Shown piece by piece: positions 43,011 to 52,581 of a stretch of 64,000 bases of DNA. The notes under the pieces were generated by a model that saw nothing but the letters and a program-made list of their open reading frames with translations, made no database searches and was not told the origin of the DNA. Each line of letters starts with the position of its first letter. Positions within the stretch are counted from its first letter, which is position 1. The translations under genes and the position numbers were made by a program. The stretch comes from Vibrio atypicus (GTDB lineage: Bacteria; Pseudomonadota; Gammaproteobacteria; Enterobacterales; Vibrionaceae), in the NCBI RefSeq assembly GCF_009811315.1, contig NZ_BLID01000008.1, forward strand, positions 124,001 through 188,000. Reading direction: 5' to 3'.

Positions 43011-44774
43011 ATGAAAAACTTATCTTTTAGGCTAATGAGTCAAACATTAGCTAGCTTAGGCTTGATTATCACATCCCCCTCCAATGCTGTAACTATCCCT
43101 TCTGAATACCAAGCCGCTGCATCTCAATTTTCTACAACGACTTCGGCTGATGTCAAAACAACGGCATTGGCGGGTTCGACTTCTCCTAACCAAGTCTTGG
43201 AAAGTGGCGGATATAGCGTAGAAAATCGTAACAATCTTCTTTTACCGGGTGAGACGGATGTAAGGCAACTTTTGCCATCTAGTGGTGAGGACTTACCACC
43301 ACCGTATGGAGCTAACCTATTTGCTGGTGGTTACGAGACAGAACGCAGTGATGGCCTAAATGATAATTATCTAATTGCAGCTGGTGATAAAATAAATATA
43401 TGGCTATGGGGTGCGGTAAATTATTCGAATGTCGTTACTGTTGATAACCAAGGTAATATATTTATTCCAGAAGTTGGGCCAGTAAAAGTTCAGAATTTAC
43501 GTGCAAGTGAAGTGAATAAATACGTTACTTCGCAAATTAGAAAAGTGTATACCGCAAATGTAAGCGTTTATGTAAATCTACTTACATCGACACCTATTAG
43601 TATATATCTCTCTGGACCTGTTATTAGACCAGGGCAATATGCTGGAATGGCGTCTGATAGCGTACTTTATTTTTTAAAGCGAGCTGGCGGTATAGATCCT
43701 GTGCGTGGTAGTTACCGTGAAATTGTTGTACTTAGACAGAATAAAAAGTTAGCGACAATAGATTTATACGATTTTATCCGCAGTGGTGAAATGCCAGATA
43801 TCAGCTTTAAAGATGGCGATGTGATTCTGGTTAAGCCTCAGAAGTCGGCTATTACTGTAGCGGGTGGTGTTAGAAATCCATTTCGATTTGAACTTGAAGA
43901 ATTAAGTGCTTTAGGAGCAAAACTAACAGACTACTCACGTCCATTAGCCAAAGTAAGCCATGTAGGGGTGGTAGGTAATCGAGACAGTGGTCCTTTCTCT
44001 CTATATATGCCTTACAGTGATTTCTTGAACTTTTCTCTTCAAGATGGTGATAAAGTAATCTTCAATGATGATTTGCATGCTCAAGTTATCGACGTACAGA
44101 TCAGTGGAAGTTATCTTGGCCCATCTTATTTCGCGGTTAACAAGCGCACTCGCCTTCACGAACTCTTAAGTTATATTCCTGTTGATTCCGAACTGGCTAA
44201 TAATCGAGCTATCTATATTCTGCGCCAAAGTGTTGCTTTAAGGCAGAAAGAGATGATTGAAGAGTCTTTGAACCGTTTAGAAAGAAGTGTATTTACAGCC
44301 CCAGCATCATCAGACGGCGAAGCTGCAATCCGTGCTAAAGAAGCGCAAATGGTGATGCAGTTCACTGACCGAGCGCGTCAAGTTGAACCGCTTGGTAAAG
44401 TGATTGTCGCTGATAATGGCAGCATTGCAAACATTCTACTTGAGCAGGGCGATAAAATTGTTATTCCGCATAAGACCGATTTAATCCAAATTGGTGGAGA
44501 GGTCTTGATGCCACAAGCTGTAGTGTTTAACTCCAAAGCAACGATTGATGACTACATTGCTTGGGCTGGCGGTTTTACCGATAGAGCGGAAGATAGCCGA
44601 ATTGCGATTGTCCGAGCAAACGGATTGGTAGAGTTTGATAGCAAGCGACCTATCGAGAGTGGCGATCAAATTTTGGTACTGCCTAAAGTTGATAGTAAAA
44701 CTATGCAAGCGGTAAAAGATATTACCCAAATAATCTACCAAATTGCTGTGGCAGCTAACGTAGTAATTAAGTAA
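43011..44774 (+). CDS. kpsD: Outer-membrane polysaccharide export protein, KpsD-like
   Basis: The 587-residue protein has a cleavable signal peptide (ending near PSNA) without a lipobox, a Poly_export domain (NYLIAAGDKINIWLWG, IFIPEVGPVKVQNLRASEV, near residues 120-200) and several SLBB-type domains (GPVIRPGQY, SYLGPSYFAVNKRTRLHEL, GGEVLMPQAVVFNSKATIDDYI). Length and lack of a lipobox are like KpsD (558) rather than lipidated Wza (about 380). It links the periplasm to the outer membrane for ABC-type capsule export. kpsM- and kpsE-like genes follow. Confidence 0.88.
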   Translation: MKNLSFRLMSQTLASLGLIITSPSNAVTIPSEYQAAASQFSTTTSADVKTTALAGSTSPNQVLESGGYSVENRNNLLLPGETDVRQLLPSSGEDLPPPYGANLFAGGYETERSDGLNDNYLIAAGDKINIWLWGAVNYSNVVTVDNQGNIFIPEVGPVKVQNLRASEVNKYVTSQIRKVYTANVSVYVNLLTSTPISIYLSGPVIRPGQYAGMASDSVLYFLKRAGGIDPVRGSYREIVVLRQNKKLATIDLYDFIRSGEMPDISFKDGDVILVKPQKSAITVAGGVRNPFRFELEELSALGAKLTDYSRPLAKVSHVGVVGNRDSGPFSLYMPYSDFLNFSLQDGDKVIFNDDLHAQVIDVQISGSYLGPSYFAVNKRTRLHELLSYIPVDSELANNRAIYILRQSVALRQKEMIEESLNRLERSVFTAPASSDGEAAIRAKEAQMVMQFTDRARQVEPLGKVIVADNGSIANILLEQGDKIVIPHKTDLIQIGGEVLMPQAVVFNSKATIDDYIAWAGGFTDRAEDSRIAIVRANGLVEFDSKRPIESGDQILVLPKVDSKTMQAVKDITQIIYQIAVAANVVIK

Positions 44775-44776
44775 CC

Positions 44777-45562
44777 ATGGCAAAGGTAGAAAAGCGCTCC
44801 ATTCTACAAATATGGGGAGATGTCATATTTGCCATTTTCCTTAGGGAAATTAAAGGTACTTTTAACGACAAGTTCGGCTTAAGTTGGGCATTAATAAGTC
44901 CCATGATTATGGTCGTCGTCATGGTGGCGATACGTGGCGCGTTGAGTGGTACAGAAACACACGGTATGCCTACCATATTCTTTGTGCTTTATGGTGTAGT
45001 GTTAGTTCAGTTTTTTTTAGGGATTGTTGAAAAGTCATCAAACTCTATCCAAAAAAACAAACCATTATATGCATTTAGGCAAGTGCAACCGATCAGCTCA
45101 TTAATTGCGATATCAGGCTTTGAGCTATTGACGAAGTTTTTTCTAGTTATCTTGTTGGCTATAATTGGCTACTTTGCTCAAATAAAAGCGCAGATAGATG
45201 ATCCTCTTGAAGTGATCCTGATTATTCTTCGAGTATGGTTGATAGCTACATCATTTGGTTTGCTGTTATCACTGGCGAAGTGCTATGTACCGGAAATAGC
45301 GAAAATCCAACAACTAATCACTCGGCCAATATTTTTTATCTCGGGTATCTTTTTCAGCCTTCAAGATATCCCGATGGAATATTGGAAGTATTTGACTTGG
45401 AATCCACTTTTGCACGCTGTAGAGCTATCCCGCTTCGCTGCGTATCCTCAATATGGTGATGCAGGGGTGAGCTACTTCTACCTAGATATTTGCACTCTAG
45501 TCATGACATTTTTTGCCTTGGCTTGTTATCAAATAAGCTGGAAGCAAGCGATAAGTCGCTAA
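44777..45562 (+). CDS. kpsM: Capsule ABC transporter permease, KpsM-like
   Basis: The 261-residue protein has six membrane segments and the ABC-2 permease layout of KpsM/BexB/CtrC, with FGLSWALISPMIMVVVMV near the start, FFISGIFFSLQDIP and WNPLLHAVELSRFA near the end. It would form the channel with the KpsT-like ATPase encoded 16 kb downstream. It starts 2 bases after the KpsD-like gene. A heptamer repeat array follows it immediately. Confidence 0.9.
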   Translation: MAKVEKRSILQIWGDVIFAIFLREIKGTFNDKFGLSWALISPMIMVVVMVAIRGALSGTETHGMPTIFFVLYGVVLVQFFLGIVEKSSNSIQKNKPLYAFRQVQPISSLIAISGFELLTKFFLVILLAIIGYFAQIKAQIDDPLEVILIILRVWLIATSFGLLLSLAKCYVPEIAKIQQLITRPIFFISGIFFSLQDIPMEYWKYLTWNPLLHAVELSRFAAYPQYGDAGVSYFYLDICTLVMTFFALACYQISWKQAISR

Positions 45563-45595
45563 AAGTTAAAAGTTAAAAGTTAAAAGTTAAAAGTT
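45561..45595. repeat. Heptanucleotide array, AAAAGTT x5
   Basis: Five perfect copies of AAAAGTT begin at the last two bases of the kpsM-like stop codon and fill about a third of the spacer before the kpsE-like gene. Related AAGTTAAAA stretches appear near the ends of the rmlD and rmlB spacers. Confidence 0.95.
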
Positions 45596-45664
45596 GCACT
45601 GTGCAGCTTGGTTTAGGCAGATTTTATGGGCTTCAATTTAGTTAGCCTAGTAAGAATATAAGCA

Positions 45665-47080
45665 ATGACAGCACAAACAACAGAACAGCGATTTCAGGCG
45701 TTTAAAAACAGCGTGCAGCAGCAAGATTTTGATAGTATTCAGTTTCTTGTTGCTAGAGCTGAGCAGTTGGAATTTCAAGATCCGGAACTAGCAAAACGCA
45801 TTTTAGTTCGAGTGACTAACTTAAAGAACCTTCAGGTGCAAAAAAAACAGCAGGGTGAGGCGAATAAATCTGCGGGTTTGAAAACTGAAAGTCGACCTGC
45901 AAAAAGCCCTGAAGATAAAGCTAGCGCAGACGAAGGTGAATTACCTACCGACACTTATCCTTTTGCGACATATATCTCTCCAGCAATAGAGCTGATTTCA
46001 AAGCATGCTTTTATCTCATGGGTAGTTATTCCAACGCTACTATTCGCTTTCTATCAGGTTTTTTTAGCAACCGAGCGTTATGAAAGCCAAGCTCAGGTCA
46101 TCGTTCAACAGCCAGATGGAATGGCGACTATGGATGCTTCAATGGCCGTATTAACAGGGCTTGGTGTTTCAAATACGGGAGTTTCGGATACCGAGCTGGT
46201 TAAGGCATACATTCTATCTAATGATATGCTCAACTACCTTGATGAAACGCTAAATCTGCGTGCGCACTACTCACTATCGCAAGCGGACTTTTTTAGCCGT
46301 TTAAGTGAGGATGCGAAGCAAGAAGAGTTTTTGGAATATTACCAATCACGATTGAAGGTATATATTGATTCGAACTCGAGTATTGTCCATGTATATAGCC
46401 AAGCATTTGAACCTGAATTTGCCCACAAGTTGACTCAAACAATCGTTGATAGGGCGGAATGGTACATCAACTCTATAGGCCACCAGCTCGCTGAGGCTCA
46501 GCTAGATTTCATTAAAAGTGAGCACAAGAATATTGAGCAACAACTAGAGCAAGCTCAAGCGGCTTTACTAACCTTTCAGCAGCGCTACAACTTACTTGAC
46601 CCAACTGCTGAAGGTATGGCGATGCAACAAATTACTTATGGTATTGAAGGGCAGATTTCTGCTAAGGAAGCAGAGCTAAAAGGCTTACAAGGAATAATGA
46701 CGCTGAATGCTCCACAGGTAATAGCATTAAAAAATGAGCTTAAGGCGCTTAAAGAGCAGTTGAGTAAGGAAAGGGCTAAGCTATCCGATGAGAGCAATCA
46801 AAGCATTCCTGTGAGCGAAATCTTAGCCAAATATACTGACTTGAAAGTGAAGATGGAACTGGCGCTGCAAGCTTACACGTCTTCGCAAGTCTCACTCGAG
46901 AAATCACGGATAGAAGCATATCGTCAGTTGAAATATCTCATAGTCGTTGAATCAGCGACGAAGCCGCAAGAGAGTAAGTACCCAGATATTTATTACAACC
47001 TTGCTTTATTTGCAGCGTTGGTAGCAATGTTTTTTGCGATCGCAAAAATTATCATTTCAACTATTCGTGAGCTTAAATAA
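45665..47080 (+). CDS. kpsE: Capsule export inner-membrane protein, KpsE-like (PCP family)
   Basis: The 471-residue protein has a first membrane segment at about residues 117-137 (FISWVVIPTLLFAFYQVFLA), a periplasmic domain with coiled-coil (SEHKNIEQQLEQAQAAL), and a second segment near the C-terminus. This is the KpsE/BexC/CtrB plan (E. coli 382). The extra N-terminal part of about 100 residues is cytoplasmic, charged and Ser/Lys/Glu-rich, unlike KpsE. It could be read as Wzz, but its position beside KpsM/KpsD favours ABC export. Confidence 0.85.
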   Translation: MTAQTTEQRFQAFKNSVQQQDFDSIQFLVARAEQLEFQDPELAKRILVRVTNLKNLQVQKKQQGEANKSAGLKTESRPAKSPEDKASADEGELPTDTYPFATYISPAIELISKHAFISWVVIPTLLFAFYQVFLATERYESQAQVIVQQPDGMATMDASMAVLTGLGVSNTGVSDTELVKAYILSNDMLNYLDETLNLRAHYSLSQADFFSRLSEDAKQEEFLEYYQSRLKVYIDSNSSIVHVYSQAFEPEFAHKLTQTIVDRAEWYINSIGHQLAEAQLDFIKSEHKNIEQQLEQAQAALLTFQQRYNLLDPTAEGMAMQQITYGIEGQISAKEAELKGLQGIMTLNAPQVIALKNELKALKEQLSKERAKLSDESNQSIPVSEILAKYTDLKVKMELALQAYTSSQVSLEKSRIEAYRQLKYLIVVESATKPQESKYPDIYYNLALFAALVAMFFAIAKIIISTIRELK

Positions 47081-47110
47081 TAACTTAAGAAAAAAAGGAC
47101 CAGTTGGACT

Positions 47111-48025
47111 ATGAACTTAACGATTGAATCACCGATTAACCCCTATGGGCGTAAAGGTATTATCTTAGCGGGTGGCTCAGGCACACGCTTATACCCACTC
47201 ACTCAAGTTGTGAGTAAACAACTTATGCCTATCTATGATAAACCGATGATTCATTACCCGCTCGCAAACTTAATTATGGCGGGCATTCGTGAAATTTGTA
47301 TTATTACCACTCAAGAAGAGCAGCATCGTTTTAAACGCTTACTAGGTGACGGATCTCAATGGGGAATTTCTCTAAAATACGTTGTCCAGCCTTCACCTGA
47401 TGGTTTAGCACAAGCCTTTATTTTAGCTGAAGAGTTCTTAGCGGGCTCACCAGCAGCATTGGTTTTGGGTGACAATTTGTTCTATGGCCACGATCTGGCA
47501 AAATCTTTCCGCAATGCAAATAACCAAGCACAAGGTGCAACGGTATTTGGCTATCATGTCGCTAATCCAACCTCTTATGGTGTCGTTGAGTTTGACAAGC
47601 AAGGTAAAGCAATTTCAATTGAAGAGAAGCCAGTTCAACCTAAATCAAACTATGCTGTTCCAGGAGTATATTTCTTTGATCACAACGTGGTCGAATTTGC
47701 TAAAAACGTCAAGCCGTCTCCTCGTGGTGAATTAGAAATTACAGATGTAATTGACCAGTACTTGAAATCTGGTCAATTAAATGTAGAAGTAATGGGGCGA
47801 GGCACGGCTTGGTTAGATACTGGTACACTCGATGATCTACTTGATGCTGCTATCTTTATTCGAGCGATTGAGCAGCGACAAGGACTAAAGGTGAATAGTC
47901 CTGCAGAAGTAGCTTACCGAATGGGATTCATTGGTGAAGAAGAAGTTCGTAAGATCGCTGAACCATTGAAAAAATCAGGCTACGGAGAATACCTACTTGG
48001 TTTGTTGGACCAACAAGTATTCTAA
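47111..48025 (+). CDS. rmlA: Glucose-1-phosphate thymidylyltransferase
   Basis: The 304-residue product has GGSGTRLYPLTQVVSKQLMP, YDKPMIHYPLANLIMAG, FGYHVANPTSYGVVEFD and GRGTAWLDTGT, diagnostic of RmlA. The N-terminus carries about 15 residues before the GIILAGG start. It makes dTDP-glucose, the first step to dTDP-L-rhamnose; rmlC, rmlD and rmlB follow in the same operon. Confidence 0.96.
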   Translation: MNLTIESPINPYGRKGIILAGGSGTRLYPLTQVVSKQLMPIYDKPMIHYPLANLIMAGIREICIITTQEEQHRFKRLLGDGSQWGISLKYVVQPSPDGLAQAFILAEEFLAGSPAALVLGDNLFYGHDLAKSFRNANNQAQGATVFGYHVANPTSYGVVEFDKQGKAISIEEKPVQPKSNYAVPGVYFFDHNVVEFAKNVKPSPRGELEITDVIDQYLKSGQLNVEVMGRGTAWLDTGTLDDLLDAAIFIRAIEQRQGLKVNSPAEVAYRMGFIGEEEVRKIAEPLKKSGYGEYLLGLLDQQVF

Positions 48026-48041
48026 GAGATAGTTGTTTTCC

Positions 48042-48069
48042 TTTGTCCTTTGTCCTTTGTCCTTTGTCC
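48042..48069. repeat. Heptanucleotide array, TTTGTCC x4
   Basis: Four perfect copies of TTTGTCC lie in the 60-base spacer between rmlA and rmlC, with a partial copy on the left. The rmlC ATG is downstream of the array, so its frame is not affected. Confidence 0.92.
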
Positions 48070-48085
48070 CTTGGAACCTGATGTT

Positions 48086-48631
48086 ATGAAATTTATTGAA
48101 ACTAAAATCCCGGATGTGAAAATCATCGAACCGACAGTGTTTGGTGATGAGCGTGGCTTTTTTATGGAAACCTTCCGCACTTCTCTGTTCAACGAAAATT
48201 GTGGTGAACGCGAGTTTGTACAAGAAAACCACAGTAAATCAAGCCACGGAATTCTTCGTGGCTTACATTACCAAACAGAAAATACTCAAGGTAAATTAGT
48301 TCGTGTTGTGTCTGGTGAAGTATTTGATGTTGCCGTTGATATGCGTGAACATTCGTCAACATTTGGCCAGTGGGTCGGTGTTGTACTTTCTGCGGAGAAT
48401 AAGCGCCAGCTTTGGGTACCAGAAGGCTTTGCTCATGGCTTTTACGTTATGTCAGATGAAGCGGAATTTGTTTACAAATGTACCGACTACTACAATCCAA
48501 AAGGCGATGTATCAGTTAAGTGGGATGATCCTTCTATCGCGATAGAGTGGCCATTGGTTGATGGTAAACAACCTAATTTGTCAGATAAAGACCGAGCAGG
48601 TGTTAGCTTTGAACAGGCTCCTAAATTTTAA
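48086..48631 (+). CDS. rmlC: dTDP-4-dehydrorhamnose 3,5-epimerase
   Basis: ATG 48086 gives 181 residues (MKFIETKIPDVKIIEP), the usual RmlC start. The cupin motifs DERGFFMET, the catalytic-His segment RGLHYQ and VPEGFAHGFYV are present. It is the third enzyme of dTDP-L-rhamnose synthesis. It follows a heptamer array and abuts the next GT gene. Confidence 0.95.
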   Translation: MKFIETKIPDVKIIEPTVFGDERGFFMETFRTSLFNENCGEREFVQENHSKSSHGILRGLHYQTENTQGKLVRVVSGEVFDVAVDMREHSSTFGQWVGVVLSAENKRQLWVPEGFAHGFYVMSDEAEFVYKCTDYYNPKGDVSVKWDDPSIAIEWPLVDGKQPNLSDKDRAGVSFEQAPKF

Positions 48632-49429
48632 ATGACAGTGATTGCTCACCCCATCTCTTTTGTTACTGTTTCTCATGACCACCTTGAGTATATTGAGGAA
48701 CTGATTGCATCGATTATAGAATATTGGTGTTCTCCATTTGAGTTTATTGTGGTTGACAATCTAAATAGTGGGAAGTTTGAACTTCTTGCCGAGCGATACA
48801 ATACTCAACTTGATCGCGGAGGGCGAGATTCTTTGATTCGTGTCTTACCCAATAAAGTGCCAACTTCTTTTGGGGTTGGCAATAATATTGCGATACAGCA
48901 AGCAAAGTATGAACAGCTGTTTATCATTAACCCTGATACTCGTTTTTTAGATACATCTGTACACGATTGGTATGCAAAACAAGCAAGTTTAGACCAGATG
49001 CAGCTTTGTTACCCAAGACTATTGAATAGCGATGGATCTGTTCAGCAACACTATAATGAATGGCCAAATATTGCTAACCAAGCTTTTCGTCTAGTCCGCG
49101 CGAAATTGGGTATGTCAACGGCTCAGTTTCAGCGCAGAAAAGATTGGTTTTTCGCTTCAGCGATAATTACGAGTAAATCAACATTTAATCAACTTAATGG
49201 CTTTGAAGAACTGTTTCCTCTTTATTGTGAAGATGTCGATCTTTGTTATAAAGCGCGATTGTTGGATATCCCTTGTAAATTGATAAACAACGTGCAGATG
49301 ATTCATCACCTCGGTGGAGAAGCAAAGCACAAACACCTCGCCAAAGCGCTTATATCCAACATACTTTGGCGATATGTGAAAGTCAGAAACTATATCTACA
49401 TTAAGCTATTAAATAAACGATATGGTTAA
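48632..49429 (+). CDS. Glycosyltransferase family 2, rhamnosyltransferase-like
   Basis: The 265-residue GT-A type protein has SFVTVSHDHLEYIEELI, the NPDTRF metal-binding D-x-D-equivalent segment near residue 105, and EELFPLYCEDVDLCYKARL, typical of GT2 rhamnosyltransferases (WbbL/RfbN-like). With the rml genes around it, an L-rhamnose donor is likely but not proven. It starts directly after the rmlC stop and overlaps the next gene by 8 bases. Confidence 0.8.
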   Translation: MTVIAHPISFVTVSHDHLEYIEELIASIIEYWCSPFEFIVVDNLNSGKFELLAERYNTQLDRGGRDSLIRVLPNKVPTSFGVGNNIAIQQAKYEQLFIINPDTRFLDTSVHDWYAKQASLDQMQLCYPRLLNSDGSVQQHYNEWPNIANQAFRLVRAKLGMSTAQFQRRKDWFFASAIITSKSTFNQLNGFEELFPLYCEDVDLCYKARLLDIPCKLINNVQMIHHLGGEAKHKHLAKALISNILWRYVKVRNYIYIKLLNKRYG

Positions 49430-50387
49430 GCCTTGTATTGATATTATTCTTGCCACTTACAATGGTGCGCGCTATATAGAGCAACAAATTCGTTCTATTC
49501 AGCAATGCGATCACTATTTTTATTTAGTTGCTCGTATCATTGTGGTTGATGATGGTTCTGTAGATGATACTAGAGCCATTGTGTGTAATCTTCAAAATAG
49601 TGATTCAAAGATTGAGTGGCACATTAATAAAAGCGGTAAACAAGGTGCGAAAGAAAATTTCTCATATGCGCTTGGTCTAGCTCAATCTGAATATATTATG
49701 TTGTGTGACCAAGATGACTTTTGGCACAAAGATAAGATTCTCTTGAGCTACCAAGCTTTAATTGCATTACAAGCTAACAATCAGCCTCAACTAGTCTTTA
49801 CGGACAAAGTTGTTGTCGATGATTTGTTAAATGTGATTTGTGAAAGTTTTTTTAAATACAGAAAAATCCCTATTAACTGGCATGAGTCGACCGAGCGCTT
49901 GCTGCAGATGAATGTCGCTTCTGGTTGTACCATGATGTTCAATCAAGCTCTATTAAGGCAAGCGATGCCGATTCCTACTCAGGCATTTATGCATGATTGG
50001 TGGTTAATCCTTGTTGCACAGTTAAGTGGTAACGTCATATTAATCAATAGAGCAACAATTAAGTACCGCCAACATAGTAAGAATACGATTGGCGCAAAAG
50101 ATTACTCTCTGAACTATCTTGTTCGGAATTTTAGCGAGCATCTCGAAAAATTTGAACGGAATTTTTGGCGAGCAGTTGAACAAGCTGAAACTATTACGAG
50201 CTTGTTCAATAATGAGCCAGATGTCGATGTGCCATTCTCTCACTTTCGTAAACTCGGATATTGGCGGCGGTTAGGTTACTTCTTTCAAGGACGAGTATGT
50301 CAATCGAACTGGAAGAGCCAATTAGCATTGTTTCTCATTTTGTTAAAAGGGACGAGCTATACAAAGCTGAACTCCCATAAATCTTAA
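49422..50387 (+). CDS. Glycosyltransferase family 2
   Basis: The 321-residue GT-A protein starts IDIILATYNGARYIEQQI, has VDDGSVDDTR, SEYIMLCDQDDFWHKDKI (the D-x-D region) and a long C-terminal part with WWLILVAQLSG. This form is common in rhamnosyl- and galactosyltransferases of capsule loci (RfbF-like). It overlaps the preceding GT by 8 bases and precedes rmlD by 12. Confidence 0.85.
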   Translation: MVKPCIDIILATYNGARYIEQQIRSIQQCDHYFYLVARIIVVDDGSVDDTRAIVCNLQNSDSKIEWHINKSGKQGAKENFSYALGLAQSEYIMLCDQDDFWHKDKILLSYQALIALQANNQPQLVFTDKVVVDDLLNVICESFFKYRKIPINWHESTERLLQMNVASGCTMMFNQALLRQAMPIPTQAFMHDWWLILVAQLSGNVILINRATIKYRQHSKNTIGAKDYSLNYLVRNFSEHLEKFERNFWRAVEQAETITSLFNNEPDVDVPFSHFRKLGYWRRLGYFFQGRVCQSNWKSQLALFLILLKGTSYTKLNSHKS

Positions 50388-50399
50388 AAAGAATCCTTT

Positions 50400-51347
50400 A
50401 TGAAAATTTTAATTACAGGTAAAGGCGGTCAACTTGCTTGGGAACTCGAGCAAACAGTGCCTAATAATCTAGATGTTGCTTCTTTTGATGCAGAGCAACT
50501 GGATATCACCAATCAGGCAAAAGTAAATGAAATTTTGATTGCCTACTCACCTGATGTTGTGATTAATGCAGCTGCATACACAGCGGTAGACAAAGCCGAA
50601 ACAGATAAAGAGACAGCCTATGCGGTGAATGAGAAGGGCAGTGAATATCTAGCAATCGCCTGCAAAGAGATCAATGCTCAGCTTATTCATGTATCTACTG
50701 ATTTTGTGTTTGATGGCACTAAGACTACACCATACCAAACTGCAGATACACCAAACCCAATTAACGTGTATGGGGACTCTAAACTTCAGGGTGATTTAAA
50801 AATCAGCCAGATCTTAGGTGATCAAGCGGCCATTATTCGTACCGCATGGGTTTACTCGGCACACGGCAACAATTTTGTTAAAACCATGCTTCGCTTAATG
50901 GTTGAAAAGGATCAACTTGGTATTGTTTATGATCAGGTTGGTACACCAACTTGGGCGAAAGGCTTAGCTCAAATGATATGGGCATTGGTCGCAAAAAGTG
51001 GTGATTTATCCAAGTATCATGATTCCGGTATCGAGGAACAAGATGTCCTGAATCGAAGTACCTCTTCAACTCCAATTTACCACTGGACAGACGCGGGTGT
51101 GGCATCTTGGTATGACTTTGCAGTAGCAATTCAAGAATTAGCGCTTAAGAAAGACATGCTTGATAAAGCCATTCCTATTCGCCCTATTCCTGCTAGCAGT
51201 TACCCAACCCCAGCGAAGCGCCCAAGTTTTAGCGTAATTGACAAAGCCTCCGCAGAGAAGGCAAGTGGTGTTGAAACCACTCACTGGCAACAGCAACTAT
51301 CCGTAATGATGGATGAATTGAAGTTACAGGAACAAGGCGAAAGTTAA
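50400..51347 (+). CDS. rmlD: dTDP-4-dehydrorhamnose reductase
   Basis: The 315-residue SDR has ILITGKGGQLAWELEQ, NAAAYTAVDKAE, the VSTDFVFDGTK segment, YGDSKLQGD with the catalytic Tyr/Lys, and IIRTAWVYS. It is the last enzyme of dTDP-L-rhamnose synthesis. A 143-base spacer with TGAACCT heptamers separates it from rmlB. Confidence 0.95.
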   Translation: MKILITGKGGQLAWELEQTVPNNLDVASFDAEQLDITNQAKVNEILIAYSPDVVINAAAYTAVDKAETDKETAYAVNEKGSEYLAIACKEINAQLIHVSTDFVFDGTKTTPYQTADTPNPINVYGDSKLQGDLKISQILGDQAAIIRTAWVYSAHGNNFVKTMLRLMVEKDQLGIVYDQVGTPTWAKGLAQMIWALVAKSGDLSKYHDSGIEEQDVLNRSTSSTPIYHWTDAGVASWYDFAVAIQELALKKDMLDKAIPIRPIPASSYPTPAKRPSFSVIDKASAEKASGVETTHWQQQLSVMMDELKLQEQGES

Positions 51348-51441
51348 AAGGGCCTCGCTTCGCTCCTTCAAGGAAAAAGCATTGGAAATTATTAAATATA
51401 AAGGTCTGGGTATTTGATTAGGTATCAACATACGCTTTGTG

Positions 51442-51455
51442 TGAACCTTGAACCT
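51442..51455. repeat. Heptanucleotide repeat, TGAACCT x2
   Basis: Two tandem TGAACCT copies followed by a further T lie in the rmlD-rmlB spacer. The same unit forms a three-copy array at 62641-62661. Confidence 0.8.
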
Positions 51456-51490
51456 TATTTCTACTTTCAACTAAACATAGAAGTTAAAAA

Positions 51491-52576
51491 ATGACTCAAA
51501 AGCAACGTAATTTATTGGTCACCGGTGGCGCCGGCTTTATTGGTGCAAACTATGTGCATTATTGGTTAGAACAATACCCAAATGATAAAGTTGTGGTATT
51601 GGATGCACTCACCTATGCAGGTAATAGAGCTAACCTAGATCCTGTAGAAAACAATCCGAAATTTGTATTCGCACATGGTGACATTTGCGATACACAGTTA
51701 GTAGAGGCTCTGCTGAAAGAGCATAAGCTGGACACTATTGTACACTTTGCAGCAGAATCTCATGTAGACCGCTCTATTACCGGTCCAGATGCGTTTATTG
51801 AGACAAATATCATTGGCACTTACAGCTTACTAAAAGCGGCGAAAAAAGTATGGATAGATGAGCCAAAATCGGAAGGAAAATCACCTTTACCGCATCGTTT
51901 CCACCATGTTTCTACCGATGAAGTCTACGGTACGCTAGAGCCAAACGATCCAGCATTCACCGAAGAAACGGCCTATGCACCGAACTCTCCATACTCTGCT
52001 TCAAAAGCGGCATCTGATCACTTAGTACGTGCTTATCACCACACTTATGGCCTTGAAGTAACAACATCTAACTGTTCAAACAACTATGGCCCTTATCATT
52101 TCCCCGAAAAGCTAATCCCGCTAATCATCACTAACATTCTGCATGACAAGCCACTACCTATTTATGGAGACGGCCAACAAATCCGCGATTGGTTATATGT
52201 AACCGATCATGCCCGTGGTATTGATTTGGTTCTCAATAAGGGGCGTTTAGGTGAGAACTACAACATCGGTGGCCACAATGAGTGGGCGAATATCGATATT
52301 GTAAAAGTGGTTTGCGAGCTAATGAATGAAGCATTTGCAAATGATAGCTCGCTTATTGCACGTTACCCGGAAGCAACCACTGTTGCACAAGGAAAATCTG
52401 AAGATTTAATCACTTACGTCACTGATCGTGCTGGTCACGATCGCCGGTATGCAATTGATGCGACTAAGACTAATGGAGAGCTTGGCTATAAGCCGTATGA
52501 GTCATTTGAGAGTGGTATCAAGAAAACCGTCGAATGGTACCTTGCTAATGAAAACTGGTGGAAAGAGCTTCGATAA
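51491..52576 (+). CDS. rmlB: dTDP-glucose 4,6-dehydratase
   Basis: The 361-residue SDR has TGGAGFIGANYVHYWL, FAAESHVDRSI, VSTDEVYGTLE, YSASKAASDHLVRAY and NNYGPYHFPEKLIPL, the full RmlB set. It forms dTDP-4-keto-6-deoxyglucose. Its C-terminal codons lie 5 bases from the start chosen for the following large protein. Confidence 0.96.
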   Translation: MTQKQRNLLVTGGAGFIGANYVHYWLEQYPNDKVVVLDALTYAGNRANLDPVENNPKFVFAHGDICDTQLVEALLKEHKLDTIVHFAAESHVDRSITGPDAFIETNIIGTYSLLKAAKKVWIDEPKSEGKSPLPHRFHHVSTDEVYGTLEPNDPAFTEETAYAPNSPYSASKAASDHLVRAYHHTYGLEVTTSNCSNNYGPYHFPEKLIPLIITNILHDKPLPIYGDGQQIRDWLYVTDHARGIDLVLNKGRLGENYNIGGHNEWANIDIVKVVCELMNEAFANDSSLIARYPEATTVAQGKSEDLITYVTDRAGHDRRYAIDATKTNGELGYKPYESFESGIKKTVEWYLANENWWKELR

Positions 52577-52581
52577 CGGTG

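Noticed and set aside
45561..45595. Heptamer array considered as a CRISPR or insertion-site repeat
   Set aside because: No spacers; the unit is 7 bases in direct tandem, so a simple sequence repeat.
45665..47080. Wzz chain-length regulator for the O-antigen
   Set aside because: It lies in the KpsD/KpsM operon and matches the KpsE layout better; too far from wzx.
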